Assembly: GCA_003973375.1 (NCBI GenBank)
Contig: QNYL01000048.1
Span: forward strand, 1-9,286
Source of the DNA: Flavobacteriia bacterium
GTDB lineage: Bacteria; Bacteroidota; Bacteroidia; Flavobacteriales; Flavobacteriaceae
Reading direction: 5' to 3'
Length of the DNA: 9,286 nucleotides
The translations under genes were made by a program, and so were the position numbers. Positions within the stretch are counted from its first letter, which is position 1. The number at the start of each line of letters is the position of its first letter. The notes under the pieces are model-generated. The model made no database searches and was not told where the DNA came from. It worked only from the letters and a program-made list of their open reading frames with translations. Shown here piece by piece: positions 1 through 5,256 of the stretch.

Positions 1-165
1 ATCGTCAATGTTACGCCATTTGAGCCTGGATTTGAAGGGCATATTACCATTGAGATATCAAATACTACACCGCTTCCTGCAAAGATCTATGCTAATGAAG
101 GTATCGCACAAGTGCTATTTTTGAAAGGTGATGAAGCTTGTGAAGTGATTGCAAAAGAAATATAA
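1..165 (+). CDS. dcd: dCTP deaminase, C-terminal part (5' end outside the window)
   Basis: Frame 1 is open from the first base to a TAA at 163-165 and gives 54 residues. The reading (IVNVTPFEP, then [20 protein letters not shown]) is the C-terminal beta-core signature of the Dcd/dUTPase-fold dCTP deaminases of the Pseudomonas/Chlamydia sequence type. These homotrimeric cytoplasmic enzymes deaminate dCTP to dUTP, feeding dUMP and thymidylate synthesis. The catalytic Glu and Ser-Arg motifs lie upstream of the window and cannot be checked. The protein stops right after GDEACEV with a five-residue ending (IAKEI). As I recall the relatives, they continue for about 17-20 residues with a DRxGKYQxQxG(I/V)TLP tail, which folds over bound nucleotide in the E. 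coli enzyme. That tail is absent in all forward frames here. The next gene starts 2 bases after the stop, so the two are probably cotranscribed. Confidence 0.88.
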   Translation: MVNVTPFEPGFEGHITIEISNTTPLPAKIYANEGIAQVLFLKGDEACEVIAKEI

Positions 166-167
166 TT

Positions 168-884
168 ATGCCTGATCGTAATGGAAATTTGTACTTAATC
201 CCCACAACGCTGGGGGATAATGAACCTCTTGAGGTTTTGCCTCTATCCGTAAAAAAAGTGGTAGAAAATATTGATCATTTTATTGTAGAAAATGAAAAGT
301 CTGCTCGACGATTCATCAAAAAAATTACACCAAGAAAATCACAACCCGGGCTAAAGATATATTTACTTGATAAATTTACCAGTGAGCTCGAAACCAAAGA
401 GTATCTCAATGTATGTTTAAAGGGAACTGATATTGGCTTGTTGTCAGAAGCCGGTGTTCCTGCCATTGCGGATCCCGGTGCCGGTATTGTTATTCAGGCT
501 CACGAAAAGAATATTCGTGTGATCCCGCTTGTAGGCCCTTCTTCAATAACTATGGCTATGATGAGTTCAGGTTTGAATGGTCAGAATTTTGCCTTTAACG
601 GGTATCTTCCTATTGAAAGGGATAAGCGAAAAGTAATTATCAAAGAACTGGAGAAATTGTCTAAACAGAAAAATCAGTCGCAAATATTTATAGAAACACC
701 CTATCGCAATGAAGCAATGTTTGCCGATCTGAAACGGGTTCTTACACCTTCAACCTTGTTGTGCATAGCTACGGATATCAGTCTGAAATCAGAAAACATC
801 AAAACGCTTCCTGTAAAAGAGTGGAAGAGTAGAACCCTAGATCTAAAGAAAAGACCAACCATTTTTATCATTCACAAATCTTAG
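168..884 (+). CDS. RsmI-like SAM-dependent methyltransferase (short form, tetrapyrrole methylase fold)
   Basis: The 238-residue protein aligns by eye with RsmI, the 16S rRNA C1402 2'-O-methyltransferase. It has an N-terminal LYLIPTTLGD (residues 8-17; RsmI has LYxVPTPIGN), SEAGVPAIADPG (93-104; RsmI SDAGTPLIxDPG), VGPSS (122-126; RsmI PGPSA), SSGL (133-136), GYLP (145-148; RsmI GFLP) and IETPYR (175-180; RsmI YESTHR). It ends at the methylase fold (RPTIFIIH near the C-terminus) and lacks the extra C-terminal helical domain of full-length RsmI, which is about 270-290 residues. Several motif positions are substituted, including SDAG to SEAG. Bacteroidota commonly carry such a short paralogue besides true RsmI, so the substrate is uncertain and rsmI is not assigned. 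The ATG lies 2 bases after the dcd stop with no Shine-Dalgarno sequence, suggesting translation coupled to dcd. Confidence 0.85.
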   Translation: MPDRNGNLYLIPTTLGDNEPLEVLPLSVKKVVENIDHFIVENEKSARRFIKKITPRKSQPGLKIYLLDKFTSELETKEYLNVCLKGTDIGLLSEAGVPAIADPGAGIVIQAHEKNIRVIPLVGPSSITMAMMSSGLNGQNFAFNGYLPIERDKRKVIIKELEKLSKQKNQSQIFIETPYRNEAMFADLKRVLTPSTLLCIATDISLKSENIKTLPVKEWKSRTLDLKKRPTIFIIHKS

Positions 885-1009
885 GTACAAGATCAGTCCA
901 TGTTGATATTTAACCCGAAAAATTCACCGCTAAGCTAATATTTTTGTGCCAATTTACTTGATATCAATATTTTATGATGAAAATTTGTGAATTATCCAGG
1001 TTAAAGCGT

Positions 1010-1041
1010 AAAAAAAGGAGGCTCATACCTCCTTTTATAAT
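1010..1041. terminator. Bidirectional intrinsic terminator between convergent genes
   Basis: A perfect 9-bp stem AAAAGGAGG (1013-1021) pairs with CCTCCTTTT (1028-1036) around the 6-base loop CTCATA. On the + strand the stem ends in T4 followed by AT-rich sequence. On the - strand the A7 run at 1010-1016 becomes a T7 tail, so the signal looks stronger for the leftward lysozyme-like gene whose stop is at 1056. It sits between the convergent methyltransferase and lysozyme-like genes and can serve both. Confidence 0.88.
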
Positions 1042-1055
1042 TAAAACGTTTAGTT

Positions 1056-1688
1056 TTAGATTGTTGGATTTTCCTCAGCCTTAATAAATGAAACATCATA
1101 ACCGGCAAATTTCTTCATGTAATATTGAATATTACTTCCAAAGGCATCCGAAAAGACCAAACGGCCATTACTTCTTAAATACCTTTTAACATTTCCTGAG
1201 CCGGCAAGGTGTGCTGCGGCCAGAATGCCCGATTCAGTAATTTCAATTCCATTGATCTTTTTGCCAACGTTCTTTTCTATTTCATTCCTCAGTCTCCATT
1301 TATTTCTTTCACAAAGAGCTCTGAAAACTTTTTCCTGTAATTCTGGATTGTTCAAAAAATCTTTTGTGTCATAAATCTTAAAGTGTTTCAGGGTGGTTCT
1401 ACCAAACTGGTATTTTCCCATATATCCCAGTGAATTCACAACATGATATTTTCCTCTGGATTCTTTAAAAGCAACAGCTTCTTTAAAACCAACAAAGGAA
1501 TTGTCAACAGCAGGAGTAAAATAAACCCTAAAAGGTTTAATATCCTTAGATACTGTAACGATAGCATTGTTTTTGGGTAAATTATAACGGACGACATGAT
1601 CAGTATTAAACTTGAACAGTACATCAAGGTTGAGGAAATTTAGCAGGGCTGAAGTATTCAACACAACTAAAAAAATGTAACTTTTCAT
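1056..1688 (-). CDS. Lysozyme-like / transglycosylase-fold exported protein
   Basis: The product is 210 residues from the ATG at 1688. An in-frame TTG lies three codons upstream (1697), but the ATG is the better start. An N-terminal hydrophobic stretch (about residues 4-25) suggests a signal peptide or membrane anchor. Residues 67-97 hold FKEAVAFKESRGKY followed by VNSLGYMGKYQFG. This resembles the catalytic segment of lysozyme-like and SLT transglycosylases (ExxGxYxxVNxxGxxGxYQFG), making Glu76 the likely acid. A second family-like segment, GILAAAHLAGSGNVKRYL (154-171), matches the AAAHLxG helix of such enzymes. The role inferred is cleavage of, or binding to, peptidoglycan in the periplasm. 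The gene is 136 bases downstream of the DUF2279 gene on the same strand, with its own predicted promoter and terminator. It may be a binding protein rather than an enzyme, because other active-site residues cannot be assigned by eye. Confidence 0.72.
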   Translation of the reverse strand: MKSYIFLVVLNTSALLNFLNLDVLFKFNTDHVVRYNLPKNNAIVTVSKDIKPFRVYFTPAVDNSFVGFKEAVAFKESRGKYHVVNSLGYMGKYQFGRTTLKHFKIYDTKDFLNNPELQEKVFRALCERNKWRLRNEIEKNVGKKINGIEITESGILAAAHLAGSGNVKRYLRSNGRLVFSDAFGSNIQYYMKKFAGYDVSFIKAEENPTI

Positions 1689-1755
1689 CTTTTTCAAAAG
1701 TTTAGTTAATATTTAAAAAATACTAATACTAAACCACAATTTTAATTTGCAGCCG

Positions 1756-1763
1756 CAAAGATA
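1756..1763 (-). promoter_or_regulatory. Predicted Bacteroidota-type promoter for the lysozyme-like gene
   Basis: Read on the - strand the bases are TATCTTTG, a perfect match to the -7 consensus TAnnTTTG. No TTG lies at the usual 17-20-base spacing; only a T-rich run is present there. A start of transcription near 1749 would leave a leader of about 60 bases before the ATG at 1688. The box is flanked by a 4-bp inverted repeat (GCCG at 1752-1755 and CGGC at 1764-1767) that might bind a regulator or be chance. Confidence 0.6.
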
Positions 1764-1824
1764 CGGCAAAATATAAGATTAAAAAAAGATTAACAAATAT
1801 TTAATATTTTTGAATAGCAGTGTT

Positions 1825-2784
1825 TTAGAAGTAAACAGGGTGGAAGATAAACTTGCCTTTACCAGTGATCTCAAGGGTTGGGGCAGGAATCTTTAAGTAA
1901 TTAAACACATTAAAAACAGTTTTTAAAAAAGGTGATTTTGTGCGTATTTTGGTCAGATCTACATCAATACTGGCATAAAATTGCCTGAAAGTGGGGTAGG
2001 CTTCCATATCCGGATGCTTGTATGGAGTGGGATGAATCTCCGGTAAACCTTCAGATCCGTATCCAACAGCCACATTGAGCCAGCGGGGAATTCTACTCTC
2101 TTTAAAGAAAGACCAAATATTTACAGATAGCCAGTAGGTTTGCCCGTTATAATCCTTAATGATCTGTTGCAGTGTATTTTCCCCAAGCTTTTCAGGGTAA
2201 TACTGTGGGAAATCTGTGGTGTGGAAAGAGAATTTGTATTGAATTCGTTGTTCATTCCACAATAACTCCTGTCCGATAAGTAAACTCGTTCCCAAAGCAT
2301 TGGCCAGAACATCGCCGGGTGAAAAGCCCCATTCTTCCGAAAATCCGTCAAAGATCTCAATGGTAGTTAAAAAAGCAAAACCGAGCGTGGCTCCGTAGAT
2401 CAGCTGATTCTTTTTAGATGCTCCTGACCAAGCCAGCAAATCCATTCCTACTTTTCCAATAAAATATGAGCTGTAAGCATGTCCAAACTTATCCATTTGA
2501 TTCCAGGAACCGTTATCATTGTAAAAATGAAATCCCGATCGGGGATAATTGGCATACCACAATTGGTTTAATCCGATTATGGCTGTGGTAGCACCAACGC
2601 CTTCAGCAATAAAAATGGCATTTCTTCTTTTTATATTCAGTGTGTCCAATCTCTGGAAAAAGGATGTTTTCTGCTGAGCGGATCCGGAAAGAAAAGCAAG
2701 TAAAAAAATACTGAGAAGAATGCTTCTTTTAGAAGTAATTCTAAAATGTAACTTAAAGTTATTCAGAATTTTAAATACCTTCAT
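1825..2784 (-). CDS. DUF2279 family envelope protein, mltG-linked
   Basis: The 319-residue protein starts at the ATG at 2784, one base after the mltG stop (TGA-T-ATG). The open frame extends further upstream, but only inside mltG, so this start is preferred. A signal peptide is likely: a long basic n-region (to about residue 20), hydrophobic SILLSIFLLAFLS and a cleavage-like GSA/QQ at about residues 36-37. Signature segments are DKFGHAYSSY (98-107) and EIFDGFSEEWGFSPGDVLAN (143-162), which I recognise as the uncharacterised DUF2279 family, with further hydrophobic stretches around 106-120, 130-142 and 159-171. No enzymatic function is established, and I do not assign one. The tight coupling behind mltG suggests an envelope or cell-wall role. 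There is no convincing terminator after it, so transcription may run on into the lysozyme-like gene. Confidence 0.8.
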   Translation of the reverse strand: MKVFKILNNFKLHFRITSKRSILLSIFLLAFLSGSAQQKTSFFQRLDTLNIKRRNAIFIAEGVGATTAIIGLNQLWYANYPRSGFHFYNDNGSWNQMDKFGHAYSSYFIGKVGMDLLAWSGASKKNQLIYGATLGFAFLTTIEIFDGFSEEWGFSPGDVLANALGTSLLIGQELLWNEQRIQYKFSFHTTDFPQYYPEKLGENTLQQIIKDYNGQTYWLSVNIWSFFKESRIPRWLNVAVGYGSEGLPEIHPTPYKHPDMEAYPTFRQFYASIDVDLTKIRTKSPFLKTVFNVFNYLKIPAPTLEITGKGKFIFHPVYF

Positions 2785-2785
2785 A

Positions 2786-3820
2786 TCAACGGTTGATTCC
2801 CTGTTTACTAATCCATTTCTGATACTTTCTCGCATTGATAATATGTTGACGATGGGTCTTGGCAAATTCATGCTGTCCGGGTTTATCAACACTGGCACAC
2901 ATATAATAATAATGGTGTTCTTCCGGATTCAGAACCGCATCGATGGAGGAAATATCCGGCATGGCAATGGGTCCGGGAGGTAAGCCTGTATTTTTATAGG
3001 TATTGTACGGGGAATCGATCTCCAGGTCTTTGTTCAATACCCTCTTGATCACGGTATCCTTACCGTATTTTTCTTTAATGGCATAGATCACGGTTGGATC
3101 AGCCTGTAGGGGCCAGTTGTCTTTCAGACGGTTAAGATAAAGTCCTGCTACCCTGGGGCGCTCACTTACCTTTGCTGTTTCTTTTTGTACAATAGAGGCC
3201 AGTGTGATCACCTCAAGCGGGCTCATATCGAGTTTTGCAGCTTTATCAAGCCGTTTTTTATTCCAGAATCTTTTATACTCTTTCAGCATACGATCCCTGA
3301 ATTTTTCTGCTGAAGTATTCCAGTAAAATTCATAGGAATTAGGAATGAAAAGAGAAAGTACGGTTCTTTGATCGAGGTGATTCTTTTTAAGAAAATTTTC
3401 GTCTGTTAAAGCCTTTACAATAGAGGTAGAGTCAGCTTCGATCTGTTGAGCAACCCTGCCTGCCAGTTTTTCCAGATTATCCTGATTGTTAAAGGTGAGT
3501 TTAATGGTTTCCGGTTTACCGCCTCGCAAGTAATTGACAAGCGCTTCATTGCTCATCCCCTTGTCAATCTTAAATTTACCGGCTCTGATTTTGTTCGGAT
3601 AATTCTTTTTCTCTGCAACCCATAAAAAACTCTCTTTGTCTTTTAAATAAGGTCCGATCAGTGCTACCACATCATCAAAAGTAGCGTTGCCGGGTATATA
3701 TATATAGGTGTCTTTTATTATATTTTTCCCTTTGATCTTTTGATAGATCTGAAAACTGAAGATTCCGCCGATCAGAAGGATTACAGACAGCAATATCCAT
3801 AATATTTTTCGGGATTTCAT
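2786..3820 (-). CDS. mltG: Endolytic murein transglycosylase MltG (YceG family)
   Basis: MltG is an inner-membrane endolytic transglycosylase that cuts nascent peptidoglycan strands during synthesis. The 344-residue protein has an N-terminal membrane anchor (about 6-24), a LysM-like region (about 40-100) with AGKFKIDKGMS, and the YceG catalytic domain (about 105-340). Diagnostic segments are FIPNSYEFYWNTS (158-170), LASIVQKETAKVSERPRVAG (207-226), LNRLKDNWPLQADPTVIYA (229-247) and PYNTYKNTGLPPGPIAMP (271-288). The glutamate Glu214 of QKET is retained as the likely catalytic acid. The preceding position, Glu in E. coli EKET, is Gln212 here. Length matches the family (about 340). It follows the GNAT gene by 8 bases and precedes the DUF2279 gene by 1 base, so it is in the middle of a transcription unit headed by dapF. 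Confidence 0.95.
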   Translation of the reverse strand: MKSRKILWILLSVILLIGGIFSFQIYQKIKGKNIIKDTYIYIPGNATFDDVVALIGPYLKDKESFLWVAEKKNYPNKIRAGKFKIDKGMSNEALVNYLRGGKPETIKLTFNNQDNLEKLAGRVAQQIEADSTSIVKALTDENFLKKNHLDQRTVLSLFIPNSYEFYWNTSAEKFRDRMLKEYKRFWNKKRLDKAAKLDMSPLEVITLASIVQKETAKVSERPRVAGLYLNRLKDNWPLQADPTVIYAIKEKYGKDTVIKRVLNKDLEIDSPYNTYKNTGLPPGPIAMPDISSIDAVLNPEEHHYYYMCASVDKPGQHEFAKTHRQHIINARKYQKWISKQGINR

Positions 3821-3828
3821 ACGATTCT

Positions 3829-4359
3829 TTAATTCAATTGATTAATTAACTGGTAAAAGGCCACATTGATAAAACCGGTTTCTTTTTTGATCCAGTCCTC
3901 TTTAACACCTGATCTTTTAAAATTCATACTTTCAAACAGTGAAATACTTTTTTTATTGTTCACCGGGATATTGGCATAGATCTGGTGTAAACCGATAAAA
4001 GTAAAGGCATATTTAATAAAGATCTCCAGAGATTCCCTGGCATAGCCCTGATTCTGATACTCTTTAAGTATAAGAATCCCAATTCCTGCCCTTTGATGTT
4101 TTGGGTGATAATCGAAAAGATCGATCATTCCTATTCTTTCTTCCGTATCTTTTTTTACAATTACCAGCCGTAACTGTTTTGCTTCAAAAATATCCAGATG
4201 AGAATTTTCCAGATATTTCTTGAGTATATATTTTGAAAAGGGTTTAAGGGTTTCGCTTACCTTCCAAAAATCGGTATTGTTCTCTGTGTCATACAGAAAA
4301 CTGAGATCCTCAGGCTCGAGAGCCCTTAAAAATAGGTTCTTGCTCTCCAGAATATTCAT
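3829..4359 (-). CDS. GNAT-family N-acetyltransferase (RimL/SpeG-like)
   Basis: The 176-residue protein has the GNAT fold order: a beta start ESKNLFLRALEPEDLSFLY (residues 5-23), a central beta hairpin ERIGMIDLFDYHPKHQRAGI, the acetyl-CoA-binding motif A with YQNQGYA (101-107; Q/RxxGxA), and motif B IPVNNKKSISLFESMNFKRSG (131-151). This is the layout of the Acetyltransf_3 group that includes RimJ/RimL protein acetyltransferases and spermidine acetyltransferase SpeG. The substrate cannot be read from the sequence. Its start codon overlaps the dapF stop as ATGA (4 bases shared), a sign of translational coupling, and mltG follows 8 bases downstream. The company suggests a cell-wall precursor, an amine or a protein of that pathway as target, but this is inference only. 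Confidence 0.85.
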   Translation of the reverse strand: MNILESKNLFLRALEPEDLSFLYDTENNTDFWKVSETLKPFSKYILKKYLENSHLDIFEAKQLRLVIVKKDTEERIGMIDLFDYHPKHQRAGIGILILKEYQNQGYARESLEIFIKYAFTFIGLHQIYANIPVNNKKSISLFESMNFKRSGVKEDWIKKETGFINVAFYQLINQLN

Positions 4360-5135
4360 ATTTCAATAATCCCTTTAAAAACAAATGTTGCCGGTCCGCT
4401 TAAATATATTTTGTGATAACCTGCATCGTTTTTACTAAATTCAACTCTTAGATTACCTCCTAAAGTTTGTAAGTTAATTCTCCCGGAATTTGTTAAATGA
4501 AGAAAATCAGTGGCCAGCGCTACGGCGGTAACTCCTGTTCCGCAACTCAGGGTCTCATTTTCAACACCCCGTTCATAGGTTCTTACCTTAAAAGTATCTT
4601 TATCAACCTGCTGAACAAAATTTACATTGGTACCTTCTTCAAAATAAGGTTTACCGTAGCGAATCTCTTTTCCTTTGTTATAGATGTCGATTTGCGAAAG
4701 ATCTTTTGTAAATTCTACATGGTGAGGAGAGCCGGTATCTAAAAAGACATAGTCTTTATGATTTTGAACATTTGTCACATTTTTCATCTCGAGACTGACA
4801 TTTTGTTCGTCGATTCTGGCATGGTGTATTCCGTCAGTTGCCTCAAAAACAGTCTTTTTATCAAAAATATTTAAAGAGTGTGCAAAGGCTACAATACACC
4901 TTCCTCCGTTGCCACACATAGTACTCTCATTTCCGTCAGCATTAAAATAGACCATTTTAAAATCGTAGGTTTCAGAAGTTTCCAGTAACATCAGCCCGTC
5001 AGCACCTATGCCAAAATTCCGGTGGCATAATTTTTGAATGAGCTGATTATCGTTACGGGGAAAGATATTTTTACGGTTATCAACGATTATAAAATCATTA
5101 CCAGTTCCATGATATTTAAAAAATGTTTGTTCCAT
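4356..5135 (-). CDS. dapF: Diaminopimelate epimerase
   Basis: DapF interconverts LL- and meso-2,6-diaminopimelate, the penultimate step of lysine synthesis and the source of the peptidoglycan cross-linking residue. The 259-residue protein carries all family hallmarks: the N-terminal FFKYHGTGNDFIIVDNR (5-21), FNADGNESTMCGNGGRC (64-80) with catalytic Cys74, GSPHHVEF (135-142), ERGVENETLSCGTGVTAVA (188-206) with catalytic Cys198, and LGGNLRVEF (225-233). Length agrees with the family (about 260-280). The ATG at 5135 gives the expected short N-terminus. It is the first gene of the leftward unit, and its predicted -7 box is so close to the ATG that the message may be leaderless. Its stop overlaps the GNAT start by 4 bases. 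Confidence 0.96.
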   Translation of the reverse strand: MEQTFFKYHGTGNDFIIVDNRKNIFPRNDNQLIQKLCHRNFGIGADGLMLLETSETYDFKMVYFNADGNESTMCGNGGRCIVAFAHSLNIFDKKTVFEATDGIHHARIDEQNVSLEMKNVTNVQNHKDYVFLDTGSPHHVEFTKDLSQIDIYNKGKEIRYGKPYFEEGTNVNFVQQVDKDTFKVRTYERGVENETLSCGTGVTAVALATDFLHLTNSGRINLQTLGGNLRVEFSKNDAGYHKIYLSGPATFVFKGIIEI

Positions 5136-5139
5136 ATTG

Positions 5140-5147
5140 CAAATGTA
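5140..5147 (-). promoter_or_regulatory. Predicted promoter -7 box for the dapF unit
   Basis: The - strand reads TACATTTG, an exact TAnnTTTG match. Only four bases (CAAT) separate it from the dapF ATG at 5135, so transcription would start at or within a base or two of the start codon. No TTG is seen at the usual -33 spacing, so the assignment rests on the -7 box and its placement. Confidence 0.55.
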
Positions 5148-5174
5148 AGAATATTTATAAGAAATATTAGACGT

Positions 5175-5194
5175 GTTAAAGTATAGTTAAAGTA
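5175..5194. repeat. Tandem 9-bp direct repeat, 11-bp period; candidate operator
   Basis: GTTAAAGTA occurs at 5175-5183 and again at 5186-5194, in phase on one face of the helix. The pair lies midway between the predicted dapF and degP transcription starts (about 40-59 bases upstream of each). This position would suit a regulator acting on both promoters. A third copy, GTTAAAGTAT, lies at 6771-6780 beyond the degP terminator. The function is inference, since AT-rich repeats can arise by chance. Confidence 0.4.
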
Positions 5195-5217
5195 AAATTT
5201 CGTTAGAATTATTCCTT

Positions 5218-5225
5218 TAATTTTG
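5218..5225 (+). promoter_or_regulatory. Predicted promoter -7 box for degP
   Basis: TAATTTTG matches TAnnTTTG exactly and lies 31 bases before the degP ATG. A start near 5232 would give a leader of about 25 bases, which is A-rich and lacks a Shine-Dalgarno sequence, as is usual in Bacteroidota. No clear TTG is present near -33. Confidence 0.55.
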
Positions 5226-5256
5226 ATATAAAATAAACCAATTAAAAAATAAAACA

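Noticed and set aside
974..1084. 36-codon + strand reading frame starting with two ATG codons in the gap after the methyltransferase gene
   Set aside because: It runs straight through the terminator hairpin and into the 3' end of the opposite lysozyme-like gene, with no recognisable product.
1695..1697. TTG as the start of the lysozyme-like gene
   Set aside because: An ATG three codons downstream (1688) directly precedes the hydrophobic signal-like segment and is the more likely start.
1795..1809. AT-only palindrome AAATATT-T-AATATTT as a terminator for the DUF2279 gene
   Set aside because: It contains no GC pairs and could not form a stable hairpin; such palindromes are expected by chance in AT-rich gaps.
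2785..2898. Longer N-terminus for the DUF2279 protein, with starts inside mltG
   Set aside because: The extra 38 residues overlap mltG coding sequence, and the ATG one base after the mltG stop begins a normal signal peptide.
3694..3708. Run of alternating TA in mltG
   Set aside because: It encodes the YIYIP segment of the protein in frame, so it is explained by coding.
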